This document shows, in pieces, positions 19,049 to 28,229 of a stretch of 64,000 nt of DNA (position 1 is the stretch's first letter; every line of letters starts with the position of its first letter). The stretch lies in NCBI RefSeq assembly GCF_902459565.1, contig NZ_CABPSN010000002.1, positions 434,001-498,000 of the forward strand, written 5' to 3'. The DNA is from Pandoraea aquatica (lineage in GTDB: Bacteria; Pseudomonadota; Gammaproteobacteria; Burkholderiales; Burkholderiaceae). The translations under genes were made by a program, and so were the position numbers. The notes beneath the pieces are model-generated. The model saw only the letters and a program-made list of their open reading frames with translations, was not told the origin of the DNA and ran no database searches.

Positions 19049-19504
19049 ATGCGGCCATCCCACAAATCGCTCGACCAGTTCCTGACGTACAAGATGCACC
19101 GCCTGATGAAGCAGCACGACAGGCGTATTGGGCAGTCGTACGCGGACAGTGCGCAGTTGAGTCTGGCGGAATCGCGTGTGCTGGCGGCGGTGGGCACGGC
19201 CGGGGCATTGTCGAATTCTGAGCTGGCGCGTCGGGCGAATCTGGACAAAAGCCAGGCGAGCCGTGGGGCGGACGGGCTGGTCACGCGAGGGCTCGTGCGT
19301 CGCGCCCCGGACGAACACGACGGTCGCGCCGTCAAAGTGACGCTCACGCCGGAAGGCGAGCGTGTGTGGCGCGTGGTGATCGATGCCGCACGCACGCATT
19401 ACGAACGGTTGTTCGAAGCGCTGAGCGACGACGAGATGCGTGTGTACGAGCGTCTGCTCGACAAACTGCTGCTGCGCTCGGACGAGCTCGATGAGTTGGA
19501 GTGA
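19049..19504 (+). CDS. MarR-family transcriptional regulator
   Basis: 151-aa winged-helix dimer. The DNA-binding part has LSLAESRVLAAVGTAGALSN, ELARRANLDKSQASRGADGL and the wing APDEHDGRAVKVTLTPEG with the usual D-x-R residues. ATG 19049 follows AGGGGAAA; earlier codons in frame overlap operator site 2. It is divergent from the aromatic monooxygenase operon, and the paired palindromes between them suggest it represses that operon and itself until an aromatic ligand binds. The ligand is not predictable. Confidence 0.92.
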   Translation: MRPSHKSLDQFLTYKMHRLMKQHDRRIGQSYADSAQLSLAESRVLAAVGTAGALSNSELARRANLDKSQASRGADGLVTRGLVRRAPDEHDGRAVKVTLTPEGERVWRVVIDAARTHYERLFEALSDDEMRVYERLLDKLLLRSDELDELE

Positions 19505-19547
19505 GCACGAATGACCGCCGCGCCGCGCGCGTCGACACCATGAAAAA

Positions 19548-19572
19548 GGGCACCCGAAGGTGCCCTTTTTTT
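19548..19572. terminator. bidirectional terminator between MarR and acid phosphatase genes
   Basis: GGGCACC (19548-19554) and GGTGCCC (19559-19565) form a stem with loop CGAA, flanked by A5 on the left and T7 on the right. Both convergent genes can use it. Confidence 0.9.
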
Positions 19573-19592
19573 ATCGCTGACCGCAGCGCCGA

Positions 19593-21305
19593 TTACGCGA
19601 AGTTCAGCGTCTTCGTCAGGTCGCCCGGCGGGTTCGTGCCGCGCGCTGCGAAGGCGGCGTTGCGATACGCGATGCCTTCGAGCGTCGGCAGATCGTGCAG
19701 ACGCGTGACGAAACGCAGGACCGACGTGGTGTCGTAAAACGTGTGATCGACGTTGCCGCGCTTGGCGAACGGCGACACGACGATGGCCGGAATGCGCGAG
19801 CCCGGACCCCAGCGGTCGCCCTTCGGGGGGGCTACGTGATCCCACCAGCCGCCGTTCTCGTCATACGTGATCACGACCACCATGTTGTTCCACTGCGGCG
19901 ACTTCATCAGGTGCGCGAGCACGTTCGCCACGTGCTGGTCGCCGGACTCCACGTCCGAATAGCCCGCGTGCTGATTCAGGTTGCCTTGCGGCTTGTAGAA
20001 CGTGACGGCGGGGAGCTTGCCTGCAATCGCGTCGGCGATGAATTTGTTCGAGATCGGGCTGTCGCCTTCACCACCATCGCGCAGGTGCGCCTCGCGTGCT
20101 GCCGTGCCCGGTGCGAACTGGGCGAAGTAGTTGAGCGGCTGATGGTGGTACTGGAAGTTCGGCTTGTCCGCGCCGCCCTTGTGATCGAGCGCCGATTGCC
20201 ATGCGCCCGCATACCACGCCCACGATACCCCCTTCGTCGAGAGCAGGTCGCCGATGGTGGCGTAGTTCTGCGGCGGTAGCGTCGCCGGGTTCGACGGATC
20301 GGCCAGACGCTTGTCGCCCGACGCGGCCGGTTTGATCGGCGACGGCTGATACGCCGGCATCATCGTGTTCACGGCGAAGTTGTCCGGCGTGATCGCACCG
20401 TCACGCACGAACTTCGGCTTGCCGTCGGCAGCCGATGCGGGCGAGTCGGGCGCAATCGCGAGACGCACACCCTGCGGGCCGTCGGCCAGCACGGCGACCT
20501 TGTCCTTGGCCGGGCTTTGCGCGGCGTTCGGATACATCGGCGGGCGTGCCGTCACGAGGAACTGGTGGTTCAGGAACGAGCCGCCGAAGGCCGCCATGAA
20601 GAAGTTGTCGCACATCGTGTACTGCTGCGCGATCTTGTACATGTCGAGCGTCTTGGCCGTGTCGCCGTAATAGCCCATCACCAGGCCGCCCGAGTCGGCC
20701 CACGCGGCGAACTGGTTGTTCGCGCCGTCGTTGATCTGCATCTGGTTCTGCCAGAACAGGTGCCACAGGTCGCGCGTGATGACCGACTCCGGCAGCAGCT
20801 TGCCCTCGATGTCCTTGAGCATGAACGGTGCGTTCGGCTGGCGCGCGATGTCCTTCTCGGTGATGTGGTACTTCTTGCCGCCGATCATCTGCGAGCGCGG
20901 CACCAGACCGTCGAACACCGGCGGGAGCAGCGACATCGGCGTCTTGCCGTCGCGATCGAGCTGGGTGTAGCTCGATGCGGCCACCTTCGACAGCGGCTTC
21001 TCGATGCCGGGGAAGTCGGCGAATAGGTTGTTGAAGCTGCGGTTCTCGAGATAGATCACGACGACCGTCTTCACATTGGCCTTGAGCTGGGCGTCGAACG
21101 TGCCGCCTGCGGCGACGGCGGTCGGCGCACCGGCACCGCCTTCGGTCGCGCAGCCGCTCAGCGAAGCGCCAGCGGCACCGGCGGCACCGATGGCGGCCAG
21201 GCCTTGCAGAATGCGGCGACGCTGCGGATTCGTCGGATCGTCGTCGTGCGAGAGGTCGGCGTCGAGTGCCGGATCGTGCGGCTGGGGCGTGGTGTCGTGC
21301 GTCAT
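19593..21305 (-). CDS. Tat-exported acid phosphatase/phosphoesterase (AcpA-like)
   Basis: 570-aa phosphoesterase. The N-terminus has a twin-arginine-type signal (RRRILQGLAAIGAAG) with a possible lipobox SLSGC near residue 52, so it may be a periplasmic lipoprotein. The catalytic core starts with VVVIYLENRSFNNLFADFPG, the metal-binding Glu-Asn of the AcpA/phospholipase C superfamily. Later motifs are GYSDVESGDQHV and VVITYDENGGWWDHVAPPKG, also metal ligands. The likely reaction is hydrolysis of phosphate mono- or diesters outside the cytoplasm. AAGGACATC precedes ATG 21305. It is a single-gene unit ending at a shared terminator. Confidence 0.88.
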   Translation of the reverse strand: MTHDTTPQPHDPALDADLSHDDDPTNPQRRRILQGLAAIGAAGAAGASLSGCATEGGAGAPTAVAAGGTFDAQLKANVKTVVVIYLENRSFNNLFADFPGIEKPLSKVAASSYTQLDRDGKTPMSLLPPVFDGLVPRSQMIGGKKYHITEKDIARQPNAPFMLKDIEGKLLPESVITRDLWHLFWQNQMQINDGANNQFAAWADSGGLVMGYYGDTAKTLDMYKIAQQYTMCDNFFMAAFGGSFLNHQFLVTARPPMYPNAAQSPAKDKVAVLADGPQGVRLAIAPDSPASAADGKPKFVRDGAITPDNFAVNTMMPAYQPSPIKPAASGDKRLADPSNPATLPPQNYATIGDLLSTKGVSWAWYAGAWQSALDHKGGADKPNFQYHHQPLNYFAQFAPGTAAREAHLRDGGEGDSPISNKFIADAIAGKLPAVTFYKPQGNLNQHAGYSDVESGDQHVANVLAHLMKSPQWNNMVVVITYDENGGWWDHVAPPKGDRWGPGSRIPAIVVSPFAKRGNVDHTFYDTTSVLRFVTRLHDLPTLEGIAYRNAAFAARGTNPPGDLTKTLNFA

Positions 21306-21591
21306 GATGTCCTTGTTTGACGTGTCGGGCAGTGGGGCGCGCGTAAGCGCCCGCGACCGGTCGGCAAGGACTGACGGGCAGGGACCGCAGGTGACTACGG
21401 AACCTTAACGTGTCGGCTTGCCCGGGCGGGCGAGGCAAGCGACGTTTGTACGCGGTGAATGTGACATTTCGGTGACATCGTCGATGCGTCACGCAGTGTG
21501 AAACAGGTCGGGGCCGTCGCGCTTGCAGATCGCGCCGAACCTTAATGAGACGATGAGCCTGACGATGCGCGAGCGGTGGCGTCCGGATCGA

Positions 21592-22512
21592 CTAGACGGC
21601 CTGACGTCCCGGATAGCCCGTGTCCTGAAAGAGCCCCGTCTGGAATTGCCCGACCAGATCGTCGAGCAGCGCGCGCAGGGCGCTGGGCATCTGCTTGCGC
21701 GAGATGTAGACGCCGTAGACGGTCATTTCGCGCGGCACGTAATCGGGTAGCAGCGCGACAAGCGAACCGTCACGCAGGTGCGGCAGCGCCGAGTAGACCG
21801 GCTGCATCGAAATACCTGCGCCTGCGAGCGTCGCGGCGAACACCACGTTCACTTCATTGGCCGACAGATTGCCGCCCACGGGCACGCCGAGGGGCACGCC
21901 GTCGTGCGTGAACTGCCAGAGGCTCTTGCCGAAGTAGGTGTACGTCAGGCAGTTGTGCAGCGCGAGGTCTTCGGCGCGCGTCGGTGTGCCATGACGTTGC
22001 AGATAGGACGGCGCGGCGCAGATGACGGAATGGCACGTCGCAAGCTTGCGGGCGATGAGGCCGGGAGACGGCTCGGTCGTCACGCGAATGGCGAGGTCTA
22101 TGCGCTCGTCTACCAGATCGACGGTGCGGTCCGCGACCACGAGATCGATCGCCACGCCGGGGTGCTTCACGATGAAGCGCGTAACGGCGGCGGCCAGAAA
22201 CGCCTGCCCGAGCGACGTGCTGCACGCGACACGCAACAGGCCGCGCGGCGTGCTGTCGGCGTTCGATGCGCACGCCAGATCGTCCGCGATGCCGAGCATT
22301 TCGCGGCAGCGCGGCAGGGCGTCGTTACCTGCATCGGTCAAGCTCACGGCGCGGGTTGTCCGATGCAGCAGGCGGGTGCCGAGCCATGCTTCGAGTTCGG
22401 CGAGGTAGCGCGAGACCATCGCACGCGACATATCGAGCCGCTGTGCCGCCGCCGTCAGCGAGCCGCGCTCCGCCACTTCCGTAAAGACCCGCATCGCCGT
22501 CAGACGGTCCAT
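21592..22512 (-). CDS. LysR-family transcriptional regulator
   Basis: 306-aa regulator: winged helix MDRLTAMRVFTEVAERGSLT, AAQRLDMSRAMVSRYLAELE, LLHRTTRAVSLTDAG, then an effector domain. ATG 22512 gives the standard N-terminus; the frame upstream to 22632 runs through the divergent promoter. It faces the DsbA-family gene across 134 bases, so it probably controls the two-gene unit on the other strand. Effector unknown. Confidence 0.9.
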   Translation of the reverse strand: MDRLTAMRVFTEVAERGSLTAAAQRLDMSRAMVSRYLAELEAWLGTRLLHRTTRAVSLTDAGNDALPRCREMLGIADDLACASNADSTPRGLLRVACSTSLGQAFLAAAVTRFIVKHPGVAIDLVVADRTVDLVDERIDLAIRVTTEPSPGLIARKLATCHSVICAAPSYLQRHGTPTRAEDLALHNCLTYTYFGKSLWQFTHDGVPLGVPVGGNLSANEVNVVFAATLAGAGISMQPVYSALPHLRDGSLVALLPDYVPREMTVYGVYISRKQMPSALRALLDDLVGQFQTGLFQDTGYPGRQAV

Positions 22513-22646
22513 GATTTGCTCGATCGATGCAACAAAGTGATCGTCATTATGGGCTTTTTTTGCGCGAGTGGCGCGACTACGATGGCAGTCATGGAAAGCG
22601 CGAAATCGTCGTTGACGTCCGCGCTGCAACACACAGGAACCTCACC

Positions 22647-23381
22647 ATGACTTCGGCTACCTCGCAAACGACGCATCAAGCCACGTTGCATTACATCGCC
22701 GACCCGCTGTGCGGCTGGTGCTACGCCGCCGCGCCCCTCGTGCGTGCTGCGCGCGACGTGGCCGGTCTCGACGTCGCGTTTCACGGCGGCGGCATGATGG
22801 CGGGCCCGAACGCACAGCCCGTCACGCCGCAGCTGCGCAACTACGTCATGCCGCACGATCACCGGATCGCATCGTTGACCGGCCAGCCGTTCGGCGACGC
22901 CTACTTCGACGGTCTTCTGCGTGACGGCACCGCCGTATTCGATTCAGCACCGCCCACAGCCGCCGTGCTGGCGGCCGAAGCGCTCGCGGGACGCGGCCTC
23001 GACATGTTCGCCGCCGTGCAGCGCGCGCATTACGTCGACGGCAAACGCATCGCCGATCGCGATGTGCTGGTCGATCTCGCGGCGGACCTCGGGCTGGACC
23101 GCGACGCCTTCGGCAAAGCACTCGACGCACAGGACACCAACGCGCTCATGCAGCACTTCCGCGATAGCCGCGCATGGCTCACGCGTCTGGGCGGCAGCGG
23201 TTTCCCGACGTTCGCGCTGGAGATCGACGGCCAGTTGGAACGGCTCGAACCCGGCCGCTATCTCGGTCAGCCGGATGCCTGGCGCGATGCGCTGCGCGAG
23301 CGTCTGCTGGCGGTGCAGCCCACCGCCGTTGGCGACGCTGGCACGTTGCCGCAATGCGGCCCCGACGGCTGCGCAATCTGA
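22647..23381 (+). CDS. DsbA-family (FrnE-like) thioredoxin-fold oxidoreductase
   Basis: 244 aa, no signal peptide, so probably cytoplasmic. The active site is a C-x-x-C of the form CGWC in ADPLCGWCYAAAP near residue 23. The helical insertion of DsbA follows and the cis-Pro region is GGSGFPTFALEID. AGGAACCTC precedes ATG 22647; an upstream frame from 22527 overlaps the divergent promoter. It is followed 53 bases later by an NAD(P)-binding oxidoreductase gene, probably in one transcript, and is divergent from a LysR gene. Role in redox stress is inferred. Confidence 0.87.
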   Translation: MTSATSQTTHQATLHYIADPLCGWCYAAAPLVRAARDVAGLDVAFHGGGMMAGPNAQPVTPQLRNYVMPHDHRIASLTGQPFGDAYFDGLLRDGTAVFDSAPPTAAVLAAEALAGRGLDMFAAVQRAHYVDGKRIADRDVLVDLAADLGLDRDAFGKALDAQDTNALMQHFRDSRAWLTRLGGSGFPTFALEIDGQLERLEPGRYLGQPDAWRDALRERLLAVQPTAVGDAGTLPQCGPDGCAI

Positions 23382-23434
23382 ATCACCCGAATTTCACCCG
23401 CAAGTCATCCCCCCTCATCCGCAGGAGCATCCTG

Positions 23435-24055
23435 ATGAAAGTCGCACTGATTGGTATCACTGGCCGCGTCGGTACGCGCGTTGCCGAAGAACTGCTGCAA
23501 CGTGGTCACACGGTCACGGGCATCGCCCGGAATCCGGAGCGTGTCGAAGCTGAGCAAGGTCTCACCGTCGCGCACGGCGACGCGTCCGATCCGTCGTCGC
23601 TCGCGCCGCTGCTCGCCGGTCACGATGCCGTGATCAGCGCCGGTCGCTTTGTCTCGATGGACGCCGCCAAACTCGTCGACGCCGTGAAGCGCGCAGGCGT
23701 GCCGCGTCTGCTGGTGGTGGGCGGTGCGGGCAGTCTCGAGATCGCACCGGGCAAGGCGCTCATCGACACGCCGGAATTCCCGGACGCGTACAAGCCCGAA
23801 GCGAGTGCCGGTCGCGTCTTCCTGGAAGTGTTGCGCGCCGAGCCGAAGGATTCGGCGCTGAACTGGACGTTCCTGTCGCCGTCGGCGCTGTTCGAGCCGG
23901 GCGAGCGCACGGGCAAGTTCCGCATCGGTGGCGATGGCCTGCTCGTCGACGCCAACGGCAAGAGCTGGATCTCGATGGAAGACTACGCGATTGCGCTGGT
24001 CGACGAGCTTGAGAAGAACCAGCACCCGCGCGCGCGTTTCACGGTCGGCTATTGA
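23435..24055 (+). CDS. NAD(P)-binding atypical SDR (NmrA-like) oxidoreductase
   Basis: 206 aa, Rossmann fold. The nucleotide loop is MKVALIGITGRVGTRVAEEL (G-x-T-G-x-x-G form). Strand 2 ends with IARNPERVE and strand 4 is HDAVISAGRFVS. This fits the small NAD(P)H-binding family with quinone or flavin reductase-like members. CAGGAGCATCC is upstream of ATG 23435. It is likely cotranscribed with the DsbA-like gene; both would be under the divergent LysR. Substrate unknown. Confidence 0.86.
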   Translation: MKVALIGITGRVGTRVAEELLQRGHTVTGIARNPERVEAEQGLTVAHGDASDPSSLAPLLAGHDAVISAGRFVSMDAAKLVDAVKRAGVPRLLVVGGAGSLEIAPGKALIDTPEFPDAYKPEASAGRVFLEVLRAEPKDSALNWTFLSPSALFEPGERTGKFRIGGDGLLVDANGKSWISMEDYAIALVDELEKNQHPRARFTVGY

Positions 24056-24100
24056 GACGAGGCAGGCAGGTGACGCTGACGCGCGGGGTGATCACGACGA

Positions 24101-24760
24101 TCAGCGCGCCTGCCGGAACGTGAGGTTGTAACGCACGGCTTGCGCGTCGAAGCTGCCTTCGACGCTCGCAATGCCGTGATAGACGAGTCGTGAGGGACCG
24201 CCCCACACGACCACGTCTCCCGGCTCCAGCCGCACGCGCCGCGTGCGGTCTCCCCTTTGCAGACCGCCCCACAGGAAGACCGCGGGCAAGCCTAGCGAGA
24301 CAGACACGATAGGCGCGCCCAACTCGCGTTCGTCGCGATCCTGATGCAACGTCAGTCGCGCGTCGAGCGTATAGCGGTTGATGAGGCACGCATCGGGCGA
24401 GAAGTCACGATAGCCGGCCGCCTCGGACGCGTCGCTTGCGAGCGAGACGAACGACGCTGGCATCGCAGGCCACGGCTGCTTTGAGAGCGGATCGTGCGTG
24501 CCGTACCGATAACCCATCTTGTCGCTGATCCATCCCACGTCGCCGCAATTGGTCATGGCCACCGACATCCGCTTGCCGCCCGGCGTCAGCCAGTGACGCA
24601 ACGGCGCCTGCGCAATCACCGCATCGATATCCGTTTGCAGCGCAGCGAGACGCGAACGGGCAAAGCCGCGCAGCACAAACGCGCCCGGACCGAGTTCGTC
24701 GGCTTGGGGTGCGTTGGTGGTGTCGTCGTCGGCATCGTTGCCGAAGAGGTCGAGCGTCAT
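24101..24760 (-). CDS. alkB: alpha-ketoglutarate-dependent DNA dealkylase AlkB
   Basis: 219-aa Fe(II)/2-oxoglutarate dioxygenase that removes 1-methyladenine and 3-methylcytosine from DNA and RNA. The iron ligands are visible as H-x-D in TLHQDRDE and a distal His in RLVYHGI. The 2-oxoglutarate-binding Arg and family C-terminus are RYNLTFRQA. Upstream, MTNCGDVGWISDKMGYRYG is the nucleotide recognition lid typical of AlkB. It is the third gene of the ada, 2OG oxygenase, alkB operon, 26 bases after the previous stop. Assignment is firm. Confidence 0.95.
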   Translation of the reverse strand: MTLDLFGNDADDDTTNAPQADELGPGAFVLRGFARSRLAALQTDIDAVIAQAPLRHWLTPGGKRMSVAMTNCGDVGWISDKMGYRYGTHDPLSKQPWPAMPASFVSLASDASEAAGYRDFSPDACLINRYTLDARLTLHQDRDERELGAPIVSVSLGLPAVFLWGGLQRGDRTRRVRLEPGDVVVWGGPSRLVYHGIASVEGSFDAQAVRYNLTFRQAR

Positions 24761-24786
24761 TGCGATGTCAGAGGAGGCGGTGGATG

Positions 24787-25518
24787 TCAGGTCGCGTCGT
24801 GCAGGATCACGCCGAGCGTGTGGCGATGGCCGCTGCGCACACGGCTCACGCCGTGCCGCATGTTCACGCGATACACGCCGCGTGTGCCATTCACTGGCCG
24901 GTGATGCACAGCGAAGACGACCGCGTCGCCGCGCGTGAGCGGCACCACTTCGGCACGTGACTGCATGCGCGGACGTTGCTCCGTCAGCACGAACTCACCA
25001 CCGGTGAAGTCCTCGCCGGGCTGCGACAGCAGAATCGCCGCCTGTAACGGGAAGACATGCTCCCCATAGAGATCCTGATGCAGGCAATTGTAGTCGCCGG
25101 CTTCGTATCGCAAAAGCAACGGTGTCGGGCGGCGCTGACCGGCGTCATGGCATTGCGCGAGATAGGCGCGATGCGTCGGCGGATAGCGGGTGTCGATGCC
25201 CATGACCTTGTACCAGCGGTGCGCAATGTCACGTAGCGGCGCGTAGAACGCTTCGCGCAATTCGGCGACGAGCGGCGGCAGCGGGTAGGCGAAATACTGA
25301 TATTCACCTTGCCCGAAGCCGTGACGTGCCATCACGATCCGGCTGCGAAACCGTTCGGATGTCGGTGTGGTGCCGGTGCGTCCGTTCGTCTGCCCGTACA
25401 TTTCGCACAGCGCTGCGCACTCGTCGGCATTGAGCAGGTTAGGAATGCGGGCTGCGCCGAAAGCGTTCAGTTCGTCTTCCAGCGCGGCCCAGTCGAGCGA
25501 CGTCACACGAACGCTCAC
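24787..25518 (-). CDS. 2OG-Fe(II) oxygenase encoded between ada and alkB
   Basis: 243-aa dioxygenase of the double-stranded beta-helix fold. H-x-D iron ligands lie in DYNCLHQDLYGEHVFPL, a distal His in HGVSRVRSGHRHTLGVILHD, and the Arg of SGHRHT may bind 2-oxoglutarate. It is not AlkB-like in its lid region and is closer to prolyl-hydroxylase-type proteins. The GTG start overlaps the ada stop (GTGA), so it is translationally coupled to Ada. Position in the adaptive-response operon suggests a role in alkylation damage, but the substrate is unknown. Confidence 0.88.
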   Translation of the reverse strand: MSVRVTSLDWAALEDELNAFGAARIPNLLNADECAALCEMYGQTNGRTGTTPTSERFRSRIVMARHGFGQGEYQYFAYPLPPLVAELREAFYAPLRDIAHRWYKVMGIDTRYPPTHRAYLAQCHDAGQRRPTPLLLRYEAGDYNCLHQDLYGEHVFPLQAAILLSQPGEDFTGGEFVLTEQRPRMQSRAEVVPLTRGDAVVFAVHHRPVNGTRGVYRVNMRHGVSRVRSGHRHTLGVILHDAT

Positions 25519-26723
25519 AGCTTCACCTTGGCCGAACGATGGTCGCTGTCGTGTCGCTCGCTCCGTTCTTCATGCTCGTGCACGAGCAGCGCGCGTTTGC
25601 GCTCCACGCCCCAGCGGTAGCCCGACAGCGCGCCGTCGTTACGCACGATGCGGTGACACGGAATCGCCACGGCGAGGGTGTTGGACGCACACGCCTGCGC
25701 CACGGCGCGCACGGCACGCGGCGAGCCGATGCGCTCGGCGATCTGGGCGTAGCTCGCCGTCTCGCCTGCGGGCACGTCGCGCAACGCTTGCCACACACGC
25801 TGCTGGAACGCGGTGCCGCGCACGTCGAGCGGCAACGACAGGCCGATGTGCGGCGACTCGACGAAGCCGACCACCTGCGCCACCCAGCGCTCGAATTCGG
25901 CATCCGCGCCGACGAGTTCCGCCTTGGGGAAGCGATCCTGCAATTCGCGCACGAGTGCGTCGGGATCGTCGCCCAGCGAAATCGCACACAGACCGCGCGA
26001 AGTCGCCGCCACGAGCAATGCGCCGAGCGAGCACTGTGCGACGGCAAAACGGATCGACTCCGCCTTGCCGCCCGCGCGGAAGGCCGCAGGTTTCATGCCG
26101 AGCAGGGCGTCGGCGCTGGCGTAGAAGCGGCCGTTGGAGTTGAAGCCGGCGTCGTAAAAGGCCGATGTGACGCTGTCCGCTTCAGGCAACGCGTCACGCA
26201 CGCGTTCTGCGCGGCGGGCGTTCGCATAGCCACGTGGCGTCACCCCCGTCACCGAGCGAAAGAGCCGGTGAAAGTAGTGCGGGCTGAGTCCTGCCTCTGC
26301 GGCGAGCGTTTCGAGCGACGGCGGCACCTCGGCTGCCTCGATGCGGCGGCAGGCGGCGGTCACCAGCGCGGCATGACGCGCGTCGAGCGCGCCCTGATCG
26401 GGCTTGCAGCGTTTGCAGGGACGAAAGCCCGCGCGCTCGGCCGCCGCCATATCCGTGTGGAAAGCAACGTTTTCGCGGCGGGCCAGCCGCGCACCACACG
26501 ACGGACGGCAAAACACGCCGGTCGTGCGCACGGAGTAGAAGAATTCGCCGTCCGCCTGCTTGTCGCGCGCCACGACGGCAGCCCACTTGGCGTCGTCGGT
26601 GGCGTAGCGGGACGTTGCCGGTCCCGTGCGCTTATCCGACGATTTACCGTGCGAGGCGTCGTTGTCGTGCAGGTCGCGGTGCTTGGGGGACGGACGTTTG
26701 GCGGTCATAGGATAGAAGTGCAT
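25515..26723 (-). CDS. ada: bifunctional Ada regulator / O6-methylguanine-DNA methyltransferase
   Basis: 402-aa adaptive-response protein. The N-terminal zinc domain carries the phosphotriester-accepting Cys in FFYSVRTTGVFCRPSCGAR and the second zinc pair in PCKRCKP. An AraC-type helix-turn-helix follows (LETLAAEAGLSPHYFHRLF, GVTPRGYANARRAERV). The C-terminal methyltransferase has the acceptor Cys in AVAIPCHRIVRNDGALSGYRWG. Methylation of the first Cys turns Ada into an activator of its own operon. ATG 26723 fits GGGAGATC upstream; GTG 26726 and ATG 26708 are alternatives. It leads the operon with the 2OG oxygenase and alkB. Confidence 0.96.
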   Translation of the reverse strand: MHFYPMTAKRPSPKHRDLHDNDASHGKSSDKRTGPATSRYATDDAKWAAVVARDKQADGEFFYSVRTTGVFCRPSCGARLARRENVAFHTDMAAAERAGFRPCKRCKPDQGALDARHAALVTAACRRIEAAEVPPSLETLAAEAGLSPHYFHRLFRSVTGVTPRGYANARRAERVRDALPEADSVTSAFYDAGFNSNGRFYASADALLGMKPAAFRAGGKAESIRFAVAQCSLGALLVAATSRGLCAISLGDDPDALVRELQDRFPKAELVGADAEFERWVAQVVGFVESPHIGLSLPLDVRGTAFQQRVWQALRDVPAGETASYAQIAERIGSPRAVRAVAQACASNTLAVAIPCHRIVRNDGALSGYRWGVERKRALLVHEHEERSERHDSDHRSAKVKL

Positions 26724-26820
26724 CACAAGGATCTCCCGAGGGCTGATGACTGGCTTTCAGTCTAGGGAGACGGCCGCGATGCTGCGCTCCGTTTCTTGCT
26801 ATCGAATTCGAAGTCCTTCG

Positions 26821-27810
26821 TCAGACGCCCGGCGGCATGGTCGTGCCGAGCTTCGCGGCGAAGCTCATCACCATCACCAGCACAAGGGCCTCGATCGCGA
26901 CCACGCGTGCGAAGGCGCTCGTATCGAGCGTCGTATCGCCGGTGTCGAGCGCGAGACGCGGCAGAAAGTGCCAGCGGTTCCACGCCCCCAGCAACGCCGC
27001 ACACGCCACGAGGACCAGCTTCGTGATCAGCCACGCCAGATAAGGGGCATTCTGCGCGCTGAACCAGAGCGACGCATTCTCACCGAGCGTGCGCCATGCG
27101 TTGAACGCGCCGGTGACGAGCGCGACGAGCATCGCCAGCGTGGCGACCGACGACAATCGCTCGCCGTAGGCGGCACGTGCCCCGACGGGCCAGTGACGCC
27201 AGCCCGGGATCACACATCCGGCGACCAGCACCACGCCCGTCCACGACGCCGCCGCTGCCACGTGCAGCGTATGCACGCCGATGGCGAGCCACGGCATCGA
27301 CGCATCGGCAGCGTGTCCCGTGCTCGCGCGCGCAAGCGCAAGAATCACGGCACCGGCGGCATAGATCCACCGGCCGTACCGTTCCTGAAGATGCTCTCGA
27401 CGGTGATGCCGATCGCGCGGGTCGTCGGCAATCGGCATGACGGCGCGCAGACGCCGCCGCGCTTCGTACCATGTCCACGCGCCCACGCACAGCAGTGCCG
27501 CACCGATGGCGGCCACCCACTGGGCGCGACCGAAATGCGTCTGCGTGAGCACGACCCACACGTCGCTGAACATCGCCGACGAATCTTCCCATTCGCCACC
27601 CGTCATCGCCTCCGTGCTTGCCAGCACGTAGGCGATCCACGCGAGCACGGCCAGCCCGGCCGCGAACGCAGGCAGCACGCGCCGCGTGAGGCCACTGCGC
27701 ACCGCATGCGGGCTGCGCAACAGCAACACGCCGAGGGCCAGTGCCAGCGCGAGATTCAGCAAGCCCGCCGTGGCGGGCTGCCAGGTGCCGGCGGCCAGAT
27801 CTGCCGGCAT
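26821..27810 (-). CDS. copD: copper resistance membrane protein CopD
   Basis: 329-aa inner-membrane protein with about eight hydrophobic helices; the second half matches CopD domain features (IGVHTLHVAAAASWTGVVLV with conserved His, then NAWRTLGENASLWFSAQNAPYL and WLITKLVLVACAALLGAWNRW). CopD works with periplasmic CopC in copper uptake or tolerance. ATG 27810 overlaps the copC stop (TGATG), showing coupling. A longer frame on the same strand reads through copC out of frame and is not real. It ends 100 bases from the ada start region. Confidence 0.9.
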   Translation of the reverse strand: MPADLAAGTWQPATAGLLNLALALALGVLLLRSPHAVRSGLTRRVLPAFAAGLAVLAWIAYVLASTEAMTGGEWEDSSAMFSDVWVVLTQTHFGRAQWVAAIGAALLCVGAWTWYEARRRLRAVMPIADDPRDRHHRREHLQERYGRWIYAAGAVILALARASTGHAADASMPWLAIGVHTLHVAAAASWTGVVLVAGCVIPGWRHWPVGARAAYGERLSSVATLAMLVALVTGAFNAWRTLGENASLWFSAQNAPYLAWLITKLVLVACAALLGAWNRWHFLPRLALDTGDTTLDTSAFARVVAIEALVLVMVMSFAAKLGTTMPPGV

Positions 27811-28229
27811 CACTTCACGGTGAACTTGAAGCTGCCCTGGGTACGGTGACCGTCGCTCGCCACGGCCACCCAGTTCGCCTGATAGTCCCCGGCGGCGAGT
27901 GTCGGGACGGCGAGCGTGAGCGTCTTGCGAGCGGCATCGAGTTCGGGCTTGGCCTGCGTGACGGCGTTGCCCTTGGCGTCGACGACGGTGAGCTTCGAGA
28001 GCGCGCCTTCGAGCGCCGAGTCGAACGTTACACGCACCGATTTCGGTGCTTCGACGGTGGTCTGTGCGGCCGGTTCGCTCGACGCGATGTGCGCGTGCGC
28101 CCAGGCCCCCTGCGACAAGCTGGCCAGTCCAATGACAGCGGCAACAGTAAGCCCCTGCGTCGCGCGACGCAGCGCACCGGTTGCACGACGGGCCTGAACA
28201 GCGGAGGAAGCAATGTTGGAAGTGCGCAT
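27810..28229 (-). CDS. copC: periplasmic copper-binding protein CopC
   Basis: 139 aa. A signal peptide ends at AWA, leaving His as the first mature residue (HAHIASSEPAAQTTVEAP), which is the Cu(II)-binding N-terminal His of CopC. The second ligand region near the C-terminus is VASDGHRTQGSFKFTVK. There is no Met-rich loop, so this looks like the Cu(II)-only type. ATG 28229 has no strong ribosome site but gives the correct signal peptide. Coupled to copD. A 0.7-kb divergent gap with two palindromes lies upstream. Confidence 0.9.
   Translation of the reverse strand: MRTSNIASSAVQARRATGALRRATQGLTVAAVIGLASLSQGAWAHAHIASSEPAAQTTVEAPKSVRVTFDSALEGALSKLTVVDAKGNAVTQAKPELDAARKTLTLAVPTLAAGDYQANWVAVASDGHRTQGSFKFTVK

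Noticed and set aside
26783..26788. AGCGCA on the minus strand upstream of ada, like the core of the E. coli Ada box
   Set aside because: Only six bases match and such hexamers are common in GC-rich DNA; not enough to call an Ada site.
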